A DNA stretch of 64,000 nt, from the NCBI RefSeq assembly GCF_008065135.1, contig NZ_CP042914.1, positions 6,801,404 through 6,865,403 on the forward strand, in the 5' to 3' direction. This stretch comes from Roseimaritima ulvae (GTDB lineage: Bacteria > Planctomycetota > Planctomycetia > Pirellulales > Pirellulaceae). Each line of letters opens with the position of its first letter. Position 1 is the first letter of the stretch. Below the pieces are notes generated by a model. That model was given only the letters and a program-made list of their open reading frames with translations, ran no database searches and was not told the DNA's origin. Both the position numbers and the translations under genes were made by a program. Of the stretch, positions 25,187 through 33,885 are shown piece by piece.

Positions 25187-27799
25187 ATGAACTCCGATAC
25201 ATCGAACGCCGATTCGCGTCGCATCGTCCGCAAGCGATCGCGGAAAACTCGCCGCAGCGTCCTGTTCGCGGATCGGATCGCAGGGTTGTCCATCAAACTC
25301 GGAGGGATCGGCACGATCCTGGCCGTGTCCCTGGTGTTCGTGTTTCTGCTGTGGGTTGTGTTCCCACTATTTCTGCCCACCTCGACCGAATCGCAGCCTG
25401 GCTTCCCCAAGGAACTGGCCTCCCAAGACGGCTCGGTGATCCACATGGGCGTCAACGAGTACCTGCATATTATGTGGACGGTCGACCGCGACGGCCGGCT
25501 GAGCTGGTACCGCAGTGAAACCGGCGAACAGATCGGCTCTCGCGAGTTGTTCCCGGATCAACAGCTTGTCGCTTGGTCCTTTGCACTCCGCGATGGCCAT
25601 GTCGCTTTTGCGTTTGAGGATGCGACCGTCCAAATCGGCAAGATTGAATTCCAAACCTCCTTCGTTCCCGCAGCGGATCTGCCCGACGGCGTTCAAGACT
25701 TGCCCATCGGCACCGGCGTTCCCCACGAAGGCGGCATCCTGGAACGCACTCCCGAGGATCAGTTTCGCTTGCAGACGCTGGTCGCCGAACTGGAAGATCC
25801 CATCGCCGTCGAGGTGGATTCGCGAATCGCCCTGATTGACTTGTCCGTGTCCTCCAAAGGCACGATGTTCGCGTTGCTCACCGAATCCGGCGAACTACGG
25901 CTGGCCCGCGTCACCCAGCGCAAAAACCTGTTGACCGGCAAAATCACCACCAAACTGCGCGAGGGCAAGGCGCAAGTGGATCTGCCCGAGGACGAAACGC
26001 CCACCCAGATCCTGCTGGCGGGTCTTGGCGATTCGGTGATCGTCACCGGCAAATCCGGAAGCGCCCTGCGTTTTGATTGCCGCAATGCCAGCCAGCCGAC
26101 TCTGGTGGAATCGCTTGATTTGGTCGAAGACCCCACGGCGGAATTAACCGCTGCGGAATTTCTGATCGGCAAGACTTCGCTGGTCGCCGGCGACAGCCAG
26201 GGCAACGTGGACGTTTGGTTTCGGACCAAACCGGAAAATGCCACGACCACCGACGGGGCCACGCTGGTGCGGGCCCATCGACTTCCGGCTGCCGATTCCG
26301 CGGTGATCTCCCTGGCCTCCTCGCCGCGTTCGCGGATGATTGCCGCAGGATTCGCCGATCGGACCGTTCGGCTGTACCACGTCACCAGCAATCAGCAACT
26401 GGCCGAAGTCCAACTGGACGGCGGCGAATTGCCCGCCAGCCAACTGGCCATCGCGCCCAAGGACGACGCCATCGTCAGCATGAATGACCAGCAGTTGCAG
26501 ATTTGGCAAGTCGACGCGAGCCACCCTGAAATCACTTGGTCTTCGATCTTTTCGGCCGTCTGGTACGAAGGCTATGAACATCCCGAACACTCCTGGCAGT
26601 CGTCCAGTGGAACGGATGAATTTGAAGAAAAATACGGCATGATCCCGCTGGTCTTTGGGACCCTAAAGTCGACTTTCTACTCGATGTTGTTTGCCGTTCC
26701 CCTGGCCCTGCTGGCGGCGATCTATACCAGCGAATTTTTACACCCCAAAACCAAGGCTCGAGTCAAGCCGACCATTGAAATCATGGCCAGCCTGCCCAGC
26801 GTGGTACTCGGGTTCCTGGCGGCCCTGTTCTTTGCTCCGCTGGTGGAAGATATCGTCCCGGAAGTTTTGACGGCGGTGGTAGCCATCCCCTTTGCGTTCC
26901 TGTTGGGCGCCTACTTATGGCAATTGCTGCCGGCGGCGGTAGAGGTGCGAGCCCGTCAGATTCGCATCTTTGGGATCTCACTGGCCTTGCCGATCGGCTT
27001 GGTCGCCGCGTTCCTGTTGGGCGATACGGTGGAAAGCTGGTTGTTTGCCGGCGACATCAAGGCCTGGCTGGATGGTCAGATCGGCACCGGCGCCGGAGCC
27101 TGGATGTTCATCCTGCTGCCGCTGAGCGCCGCGTCGGTGATCTGGTGCGTGAACTCGTATGTCACGCCGCGAATTCGCCGAGCCGGCCGGGCTTGGCAGC
27201 GGAGTCATTTTGCCCTGGTGGATTTTGGCAAGTTCTTGCTGGCGTGCCTGGCCACGCTGGCGATCGCTTATTTGGCGTCCACGCTGCTAAACGGAATGGG
27301 CTGGGACCCTCGCGGCAGTTACGTGGGCACCTACGTCCAACGCAACTCGCTGATCGTGGGGGCGATCATGGGGTTTGCCGTGATTCCGATCATTTACACG
27401 ATCGCCGACGACGCCTTGTCCGCGGTGCCGGAATCGATCCGAGCCGCCTCGCTGGGTGCCGGAGCCACGCCCTGGCAAACCGCCATTCGCGTCGTAGTGC
27501 CGACCGCCATGAGCGGCCTGTTCTCGGCCATCATGGTGGGCCTGGGCCGAGCGGTGGGCGAAACCATGATCGTGCTGATGGCCGCCGGCAACACCGCCTT
27601 GATGGACCTGAACCTGTTTAATGGCTTCCGCACTCTGTCCGCCAATATTGCGGTCGAGCTGCCCGAAGCCGTCATCAATAGCAGCCACTACAGGATGTTG
27701 TTCCTGGCAGCCCTGCTGTTGTTCTTAATTACCTTCGTCGTCAATACGGTCGCGGAAGTCATCCGGCTTCGGTTTCGCAAGCGGGCATTTCAACTATGA
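25187..27799 (+). CDS. pstC: Phosphate ABC transporter permease PstC with large beta-propeller-like insert
   Basis: 870 residues against about 320 in E. coli PstC. TM1 is at about 40-62. Residues about 65-460 form a periplasmic region with WD40-like blades (for example DRTVRLYHVTSN and DDAIVSMNDQQLQIWQVD). The permease core starts near 485 (IPLVFGTLKSTFYSM), and the EAA loop that contacts PstB reads ESIRAASLGAGATPWQTA. Between core helices there is an extra segment of about 130 residues with additional membrane helices. Large PstC proteins with an N-terminal periplasmic region are known in gammaproteobacteria; the exact relation was not tested. The stop overlaps the start of pstA (ATGA). Confidence 0.94.
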   Translation: MNSDTSNADSRRIVRKRSRKTRRSVLFADRIAGLSIKLGGIGTILAVSLVFVFLLWVVFPLFLPTSTESQPGFPKELASQDGSVIHMGVNEYLHIMWTVDRDGRLSWYRSETGEQIGSRELFPDQQLVAWSFALRDGHVAFAFEDATVQIGKIEFQTSFVPAADLPDGVQDLPIGTGVPHEGGILERTPEDQFRLQTLVAELEDPIAVEVDSRIALIDLSVSSKGTMFALLTESGELRLARVTQRKNLLTGKITTKLREGKAQVDLPEDETPTQILLAGLGDSVIVTGKSGSALRFDCRNASQPTLVESLDLVEDPTAELTAAEFLIGKTSLVAGDSQGNVDVWFRTKPENATTTDGATLVRAHRLPAADSAVISLASSPRSRMIAAGFADRTVRLYHVTSNQQLAEVQLDGGELPASQLAIAPKDDAIVSMNDQQLQIWQVDASHPEITWSSIFSAVWYEGYEHPEHSWQSSSGTDEFEEKYGMIPLVFGTLKSTFYSMLFAVPLALLAAIYTSEFLHPKTKARVKPTIEIMASLPSVVLGFLAALFFAPLVEDIVPEVLTAVVAIPFAFLLGAYLWQLLPAAVEVRARQIRIFGISLALPIGLVAAFLLGDTVESWLFAGDIKAWLDGQIGTGAGAWMFILLPLSAASVIWCVNSYVTPRIRRAGRAWQRSHFALVDFGKFLLACLATLAIAYLASTLLNGMGWDPRGSYVGTYVQRNSLIVGAIMGFAVIPIIYTIADDALSAVPESIRAASLGAGATPWQTAIRVVVPTAMSGLFSAIMVGLGRAVGETMIVLMAAGNTALMDLNLFNGFRTLSANIAVELPEAVINSSHYRMLFLAALLLFLITFVVNTVAEVIRLRFRKRAFQL

Positions 27800-29997
27800 G
27801 TATCGAAACGGAACCTGCACCGGATTCCCTGCCGGCCGCCCCCACCGCCCCCTCCAGCAATACAGGCTTGAAGCGACGGTTAGTCGGTGGCGGGCAATCG
27901 CTGGCCGCCCGCTCCGAGCCCATGCTCTGGCTGCACGGCGGCGCCCTGGTGATCTGTATGGTGATGATCGTGGGGCTGTTGCTGCTGGTCATCTACCAAG
28001 GGGCCACGACTTTTTGGCCGGGAGCCATCACCCAGGTACGCACGCTTGATGGCGATACGATCCTTGGCGAAGTCGCTCGCAACGACCGCTACGAACTGGG
28101 CTATGGCGACATCGACATGTTCAGCGACCCGGTGCGTGAACAAGCCCTATCACTGCTAAACCCAAACTTTCAAAACAAGTTTACCGATCTCCGCGACAAA
28201 CATGGGCTGGCGGATTTTGTAATCCAGCAAAGCCCCAGCGTCGAACGCACGCTACAAAAACACGTGTCGGGTTTGCCGCAAGTGAAAGCAGCGCCGGCGG
28301 TCGACCGCAAAGCACTCGTCGATGGCCTGACCGCGGCATTCGCGGCGAAGCAAACCGACGTGTCCGCCCAGTTGGCTACCCAGATCGAGACGGCGTTGCA
28401 AGCGGACGACTCCGGTGCGGCGTTGTTCGCTCTTTGGCAGCAGTGGAAACAGACCGACGAAACCTGGCAGGGCAATCCCGATCCCAATGCGATGCTGGCG
28501 GCGGTTCAACAAGATGACGAGGTGCTGGAAAGCCTGGTCGGTAATCGCTTGCTGACCCTGCAAAGTTATGACGTTTCGATTGCCGCCAAACGCCGCTTGT
28601 TTCGCACTGGCAATTATGAACTGACCAACGAACATTTTACCTGGGTAAACGACTTTGCCATTGAAGCCGACAGCGAAACCGACCCCGAGTGGGCGGTGCT
28701 GTTCGAACGTTTGACCTGGGGCCGGTTTTATGGTGTTCCCAAAGAACTGCAAATCGATGGAGTCGCGTCGGAAACGGATGCCAGCCCCGACAACACCTGG
28801 AGCCGTTTTTTGGAACTGCACCCCGAAGTTCGCGCTCGCTGGGCGCAACGACGTGAGCTGGAAATTTCCGAGACCGGCGAGATCAACCATGAATTGGAAC
28901 AGGCCCGTCTGGAACTCCGCGGCGTCGAACTGGCCTACGGCAATGGCTCGCCCCAGTGGGAGCAAGCCGAGCAGGAATTCCAGCAGCAGAAAGCACAACT
29001 GGACGAGGCGTTTGCCGAAATCCGTGAGCAGATCCAAGACCTCGATAAAGAGAACGATCGTTACCAATTGATCGTCACCACTTCGGCCGGCCAGGATCAC
29101 GCCATCCCACTGGCCGATATCGTCCGCACCTACCCGGCCAACCAGCTGGGGTTCGGGCAACGGCTGAGCATTTACTTTTCGCGGTGGTGGGAATTTTTGT
29201 CGGACGATCCGCGTGAAGCCAACAGCGAAGGCGGCGTGTTTCCGGCTATCTGGGGCACTGTGGTAATGACCCTGCTGATGTCCGTCGTGGTGGTTCCTTT
29301 CGGGGTGCTGGCGGCGCTGTACTTACGTGAATACGCCAAAGCGGGATGGATGGTCAGCATCGTTCGCATCGCCATCAACAACCTGGCCGGCGTTCCCAGT
29401 ATTGTGTTCGGCGTGTTTGGATTGGGCTTTTTCTGTTACCTGATCGGAGCGTCGATTGACGAGCTGTTCTTTGAAACCAAATTGCCCAGTCCCACGTTTG
29501 GCACCGGTGGCATTATGTGGGCCGCCCTCACGCTGGCCCTGCTGACCTTGCCGGTTGTGATCGTAGCCACCGAAGAAGCCCTGGCGGCGGTTCCGCGATC
29601 GATGCGCGAAGGTTCCTTGGCTTGTGGCGCCACCAAATGGCAAACGATCCGCAGAATTGTGTTGCCGCGAGCGATGCCCGGCATCATGACGGGCATGATC
29701 CTAGCGATGGCCCGCGGGGCAGGGGAGGTCGCTCCGCTGATGCTGGTCGGGGCTGTCAAGTTGGCCCCGGAACTGCCCATGGACGGCAGGCTTCCGTTTG
29801 TGCACTTGGAACGCAGCTTCATGCACCTGGGCTTCCACATCTACGACCTGGGCTTTCAGAGCCAGAACAGCGAAGCCGCCAAACCGATGGTGTTTACCAC
29901 CACGTTGCTGCTGATCGCTCTGATCGCGTTGATGAATTTTCTCGCCATCGGACTTCGCTCTCGCTTGAAAAAACGATTCGCATACAGCCAGTTTTAA
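27796..29997 (+). CDS. pstA: Phosphate ABC transporter permease PstA with large periplasmic insert
   Basis: 733 residues, more than twice the E. coli length. TM1 is at about 47-72 ([20 protein letters not shown]). Residues about 75-470 are extracytoplasmic and include a charged coiled-coil stretch (about 355-415, rich in Glu/Gln/Leu). The conserved permease core follows ([18 protein letters not shown] onward), with EAA loop [17 protein letters not shown] and [18 protein letters not shown]. Works with PstC as the membrane channel. Start ATG overlaps the pstC stop by four bases, a tight coupling. Large PstA forms exist in other phyla. Confidence 0.95.
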   Translation: MSIETEPAPDSLPAAPTAPSSNTGLKRRLVGGGQSLAARSEPMLWLHGGALVICMVMIVGLLLLVIYQGATTFWPGAITQVRTLDGDTILGEVARNDRYELGYGDIDMFSDPVREQALSLLNPNFQNKFTDLRDKHGLADFVIQQSPSVERTLQKHVSGLPQVKAAPAVDRKALVDGLTAAFAAKQTDVSAQLATQIETALQADDSGAALFALWQQWKQTDETWQGNPDPNAMLAAVQQDDEVLESLVGNRLLTLQSYDVSIAAKRRLFRTGNYELTNEHFTWVNDFAIEADSETDPEWAVLFERLTWGRFYGVPKELQIDGVASETDASPDNTWSRFLELHPEVRARWAQRRELEISETGEINHELEQARLELRGVELAYGNGSPQWEQAEQEFQQQKAQLDEAFAEIREQIQDLDKENDRYQLIVTTSAGQDHAIPLADIVRTYPANQLGFGQRLSIYFSRWWEFLSDDPREANSEGGVFPAIWGTVVMTLLMSVVVVPFGVLAALYLREYAKAGWMVSIVRIAINNLAGVPSIVFGVFGLGFFCYLIGASIDELFFETKLPSPTFGTGGIMWAALTLALLTLPVVIVATEEALAAVPRSMREGSLACGATKWQTIRRIVLPRAMPGIMTGMILAMARGAGEVAPLMLVGAVKLAPELPMDGRLPFVHLERSFMHLGFHIYDLGFQSQNSEAAKPMVFTTTLLLIALIALMNFLAIGLRSRLKKRFAYSQF

Positions 29998-30064
29998 CCG
30001 CCCACTGCCACGCCTGGGACGCCCCTGGCTGCTGGCAGAACCGTACTCCTTTTCGGAACCGACA

Positions 30065-30964
30065 ATGTCGCGTGAAACCCTCCCTCAAGAAAACGCCTCC
30101 GGTGCCGATGCGTCCGACGATGCCGGCCCCCGCTCGCAATTGGGCAGACTGCAACGCATCGCGGCCGGCGAACACTTGCCCTCGGAAATCCATCCCGCGG
30201 TGATGGAAGAAACCCCGATCCTGGAAATCGATCAGTTCAACCTGTGGTATGGATCCAAGCAAGCCTTGTTCGATGTGTCGATGAACATTCCCACCGGCAA
30301 AGTAACCGCCTTGATCGGTCCTTCCGGCTGCGGCAAGTCGACCCTGCTGCGCAGCGTCAATCGCATGAACGACCTGATCGACGCGGTCCGCACCAGCGGT
30401 GACATGCGGCTGTATGACCAGTCCATTCTGTCTCCGGATGTGGACGTGATCGAGCTGCGGAAATTGATGGGCATGGTATTCCAAAAACCCAATCCGTTTC
30501 CGATGAGCATTTTTGAGAATGTCGTTTACCCGCTACGGATCGACGGCGAAAACAACCGCCGCGTGCTGGACGAAGTCTGCGAAAAAAGCCTGCGGGGCGC
30601 CGCCTTGTGGGATGAAGTCAAAGACCGACTGCACGAGAGTGGGCTGAGCTTGTCGGGCGGGCAACAGCAACGGCTGTGCATCGCTCGAGCCATCGCCAGC
30701 GATCCCGAAGTCCTGCTGCTGGACGAACCCTGCTCGGCGCTCGATCCGGTGTCCTCGGGCAAGGTCGAAGATCTGATTTCCGAATTATCCGGGCAATACA
30801 CCATCTTGGTCGTGACCCACAACATGCAACAAGCCGCCCGCGTCAGTGACTTCACCGCCTTTATGTACCTGGGTCACCTGATCGAATACGGCCACACCGA
30901 AGTTTTATTTAACGACCCGCGGCTGCGCGAAACGGACGACTACATCACCGGACGATTCGGTTAA
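30065..30964 (+). CDS. pstB: Phosphate ABC transporter ATPase PstB
   Basis: 299 residues. Hydrolyses ATP to drive phosphate import through PstC/PstA. Walker [10 protein letters not shown] is at 85-93, the Q-loop near [10 protein letters not shown], the signature LSGGQQQR near 195-202, Walker B LLLDEP shortly after, and the switch His in VVTHNMQQA. The PstB-specific [11 protein letters not shown] is present. An extra N-terminus of about 50 residues precedes the ATPase domain. Lies 67 bp after pstA in the same operon. No phoU follows; the next gene encodes an unrelated secreted protein. Confidence 0.97.
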   Translation: MSRETLPQENASGADASDDAGPRSQLGRLQRIAAGEHLPSEIHPAVMEETPILEIDQFNLWYGSKQALFDVSMNIPTGKVTALIGPSGCGKSTLLRSVNRMNDLIDAVRTSGDMRLYDQSILSPDVDVIELRKLMGMVFQKPNPFPMSIFENVVYPLRIDGENNRRVLDEVCEKSLRGAALWDEVKDRLHESGLSLSGGQQQRLCIARAIASDPEVLLLDEPCSALDPVSSGKVEDLISELSGQYTILVVTHNMQQAARVSDFTAFMYLGHLIEYGHTEVLFNDPRLRETDDYITGRFG

Positions 30965-31017
30965 TCGCCGCCTTCACGTTTCCTCTCACCTCTACCATTT
31001 TTCAGCGGACCCCCATC

Positions 31018-32034
31018 ATGCTAATTCGACTTGTTGTAGGCCTCGCCGCCGTCCTGTTGCTCGCCGCCAGCGGCTCGCGCTGCTCCGCGCAATCGCCGGG
31101 ACGCTCGGATTCTCAAAAGCAGTACGCCGAATCGCTGTGGCAATACCTTAACCGCGTCGACTACCGCGGCCGAGAACACTTCCAGCCTGAGAACGATTTT
31201 CCCAGCGGTCCGCCGTCCAGCGAATCGTCCAAGCACTTTCGATTTGTCTCGAAGAAGACCGCCGCCGATTCATCCGACGGCGTGATCATCGTTACCGAGC
31301 ACTACCAAGGGCAAGACGACACGCCGGTCGCCATCACGGCTCGCCGCAAAATGGCGGACGGGTTTGATCCGCAAAACGATGACTGGCATTGGGTGCATTA
31401 CACCGCGGCGGGAGAAGCCGTGGCCACCTCGGCAGATCGCAGCCCCTGGTCGAAGCCCGGCTTTTCCGTGTTTGAGCAGGATGGGCGACTGTGGGTGTTC
31501 GATATCGCTAGACCTGAACTGGCGGAATTTGTCAGCAAGGGCGAACTGGCCAAGCATGTGATTCGCCCCGGCGCTGGCCCCAACGGCATGACCGTAAAAG
31601 CTCCGGATGCCGAAACCCTGGATCGCTACTTGGCCACCAAACCAGGCTTTGTCGTCCACTTCGAAGATGGTCGGCTGTGGATTTTTCGCGCCCAGTCGGA
31701 AGCGCTGGCCGATTTTCGCAGACAGGGCGAACTGGCCAAGCATGTGATTCGCCCCGGTGCCGGCCCCAACGGCGTGACAGTAAAAGCCCCCGATGCCGAA
31801 GTGATCGATGCCTACTTGGTCGCTCAACCGGGTTTCGTCACCCAGTTCGAAGACGGGCGGCTGTGGGTGTTCCGCCAAGGCAGTCCCGAACTGAAGGCGT
31901 TCCGCGAAGCCGGCGAATTGGCCAAACATGTGATTCGCCCCGGTGCCGGGCCGGACGGACGAACCGTAAAGGGACCGGATGCGGCCACCCTCGACGCCTA
32001 CCTGCGGGCCTGCGGCGTGCCAGCGACGCCTTAA
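31018..32034 (+). CDS. Secreted protein with three 62-residue tandem repeats, P460-like N-terminal part
   Basis: 338 residues with a signal peptide (cleavage near CSAQ, residue 25). Residues about 30-140 resemble the beta-sheet core of cytochrome P460-like planctomycete proteins (WHWVHYTAAGEA), but no CxxCH heme motif is present anywhere. Residues 147-331 are three near-identical repeats of 62 residues, each holding FEDGRLWVF and GELAKHVIRPGAGPNG. DNA identity between repeats is also high, so they expanded recently or are kept homogeneous. It lies 53 bp after pstB on the same strand and could share its transcript. Function unknown; an envelope protein is inferred. Confidence 0.85.
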   Translation: MLIRLVVGLAAVLLLAASGSRCSAQSPGRSDSQKQYAESLWQYLNRVDYRGREHFQPENDFPSGPPSSESSKHFRFVSKKTAADSSDGVIIVTEHYQGQDDTPVAITARRKMADGFDPQNDDWHWVHYTAAGEAVATSADRSPWSKPGFSVFEQDGRLWVFDIARPELAEFVSKGELAKHVIRPGAGPNGMTVKAPDAETLDRYLATKPGFVVHFEDGRLWIFRAQSEALADFRRQGELAKHVIRPGAGPNGVTVKAPDAEVIDAYLVAQPGFVTQFEDGRLWVFRQGSPELKAFREAGELAKHVIRPGAGPDGRTVKGPDAATLDAYLRACGVPATP

Positions 32035-32136
32035 ACTGCCCCAGCTCCCTCGACTTGGTCTCTGGTGAATCACAGAATTGACGTTATAAATGCTGTGTTC
32101 CCTCCTGGGATATACACAACTCGCCAGAGGCCTATC

Positions 32137-32346
32137 GTGAATCAGGAAGATCCTACTTTTGCCGAAAAAATGCTGTTCAACGCGAATCTGCAGGAATTCG
32201 CGATGCGGATCGGATTCATTTGCGGATTGGAAGCGCAGGAAAAAATTTCGCAAGCCGAAGCCTACGATCGGATCAAGCAGCTGTGGAAGGAACTCAAACG
32301 TAGCAAACGCAATTTGAATATCGGCAGCGACGTCGATAAAGGCTAG
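32137..32346 (+). CDS. Small conserved-type protein, 69 residues
   Basis: Starts at GTG 32137 behind AGAGG (8 bases upstream); a longer frame begins at 32065. The protein is helical and charged, with core FNANLQEFAMRIGFICGLE and a basic tail WKELKRSKRNL. I believe similar small proteins are common in planctomycetes, but that is recollection. No known domain. Monocistronic position: the downstream 420 bp hold a palindromic element. Confidence 0.75.
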   Translation: MNQEDPTFAEKMLFNANLQEFAMRIGFICGLEAQEKISQAEAYDRIKQLWKELKRSKRNLNIGSDVDKG

Positions 32347-32366
32347 GCTGCGTCTGAAACCGGCCC

Positions 32367-32552
32367 GGGACGTGAAATGAATAACTGCAGCATTGGATTT
32401 GAGGCCTCATTCTTCACCCTCCTTTTCAAGGAGGGTCGAGCCTTAGCGAGGGGAGGTTCTTTTGCAGCGGCGCGGCCGCCCTCTCCTCGCTGACGCTCGA
32501 CTCTCCCCGAGGGAGAGTGAAGGGAATCCGTCAACAAACCGTTTCACGTCCC
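32367..32552. repeat. Family A palindromic element, second copy with different outer arms
   Basis: Perfect 11-bp terminal inverted repeats GGGACGTGAAA (32367-32377) and its complement (32542-32552). The inner core carries the family sequence AGGGTCGAGCCTTAGCGAGG and its complementary half CCTCGCTGACGCTCGACTCT. It lies between the 69-residue gene and the cytochrome gene. The remainder of the gap (32553-32768) holds only a weak promoter-like GATAAT at 32594. Confidence 0.85.
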
Positions 32553-32768
32553 CCTGGCAAAAAGCATCGCTGGCATTTTTGGCACAAATCGATGATAATG
32601 GGGCGCAGGCTCCCGGTTGTCCTTGCCGTTCGCTACCCCCCCACCGGCGAGGTTCTCTCCTCGCGCAGCGTAGCTTGGCGGCGGAAACCATGCCCACACC
32701 ACCTCGGCAGGTGCTGCGAGTCGCTCGCCGCCTGCTGCCCCCCTCCCCACCGCTATTGGATCGATTGA

Positions 32769-33761
32769 ATGCCCACTCTAATTCGACTGACCACCAGCGT
32801 CCTGGTTTGCTTGGTATCGCTCTGTCCCGCTTTGGCAGAGGACGATGGCCCCTTGGATCCGGACGGCCGCCTGGTGCAGTTCGAGCGAGACATCGCCCCC
32901 ATCTTTCGCGATCACTGCCTCGAGTGCCACGGCCCGGAAGCGCAAAAAGGCGACTTCCGCATCGATGACCCCGATAACGTCAGCGATTACCTGGAAGCCG
33001 GCGACGTCGAATCCAGCAGCCTGTACATCGACTACATCGTGGCCTTCAACGAAGAAGAACGGATGCCGCCGCCGGCCCACGAAAAACCGCTCTCGGTCGC
33101 TCAATTGGCCCTGGTCCATACCTGGATCATGGAAGGCGCGAACTGGCCCGAGGGCGTCGAGATCGCTTCGCTGCAGATCACGCCCGAGGATGTCCAGGAA
33201 ACATTGTCGGACCCCGAATCGCTGCCGGCCCGCTTTTGGGCGTTCCAAGGATTCTTTCATCCCGCCACGGTGCACTTTCCCATCGCACTGCTATTCGTCG
33301 GCGGCCTGTTTGTGATCCTCAGCCTGAAATGGAAAAGCTTGGGCCGACAGGTGCCGTTGACCTGCCTGCTGCTGGGCGCCGCCTCCAGCGTGGTGGGATG
33401 GTCGTTTGCCACGCAACGCGGTTACGCTTCGCTGTACGATCCCGAAAAAGAAATCTTCTGGCATCGTTGGGGCGGGTCCTTTGTGACCGTGGTGGCCGTC
33501 GTGCTGGCACTCATCGCGATTCGCGCGATCCGCACTCACAACCCTCGCCTGGACAACATCTGGAAGATCGGCCTGGTAGCCTTGGCCGCCATGTCGGGCA
33601 TGGTCGGACACCAGGGCGGAGAGCTGCATTACGGCGCGGAGTTCTACCCGAAGGCCTTCCAGAAACTGCTGGGCAGCGAGGACTCCTCCGCCTCGCTTTC
33701 GATCGTCGACCATGTCGACGAACCGCCACCGGAGGCGGTGGACGAGACGCCCGAGGCGTAA
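32769..33761 (+). CDS. Planctomycete cytochrome C / DUF2231 membrane protein
   Basis: 330 residues. Signal peptide of about 23 residues ends ALAED. Then comes a planctomycete-type cytochrome C domain with one heme motif CLECH at 50-54 and a likely Met axial ligand in EERMPPP (near residue 98). From about 162 a DUF2231-like membrane domain starts at FHPATVHFPIALLFVGG, with four predicted helices; its conserved His residues (H163, H168-type) could bind a cofactor. It probably anchors an electron carrier at the membrane. Start ATG lies 160 bp after a promoter-like CTGGCA-18-GATAAT (32570-32599). A convergent esterase gene follows, with a family B element in the gap. Confidence 0.88.
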   Translation: MPTLIRLTTSVLVCLVSLCPALAEDDGPLDPDGRLVQFERDIAPIFRDHCLECHGPEAQKGDFRIDDPDNVSDYLEAGDVESSSLYIDYIVAFNEEERMPPPAHEKPLSVAQLALVHTWIMEGANWPEGVEIASLQITPEDVQETLSDPESLPARFWAFQGFFHPATVHFPIALLFVGGLFVILSLKWKSLGRQVPLTCLLLGAASSVVGWSFATQRGYASLYDPEKEIFWHRWGGSFVTVVAVVLALIAIRAIRTHNPRLDNIWKIGLVALAAMSGMVGHQGGELHYGAEFYPKAFQKLLGSEDSSASLSIVDHVDEPPPEAVDETPEA

Positions 33762-33804
33762 GGGCCGCAGGACGTAACGACCGCTTAACGTGACGACCGC
33801 AGAA

Positions 33805-33885
33805 CGTAGCTACCGTCGCCAGACGGTGGGCCCGGCGATGCTTAGCCTAGGCTACGTTTCCCACGCTCTGGCGAGCGTAGCTACG
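33805..33885. repeat. Family B palindromic element at a convergent junction
   Basis: Arms CGTAGCTACCGTCGCCAGA and TCTGGCGAGCGTAGCTACG face each other with an inner short palindrome AGCCTAGGCT. It fills the gap between the two convergent genes and overlaps the last codon of the minus-strand hydrolase: its TAG (33881-33883) is that gene's stop codon. A bidirectional terminator role is inferred. Confidence 0.9.
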
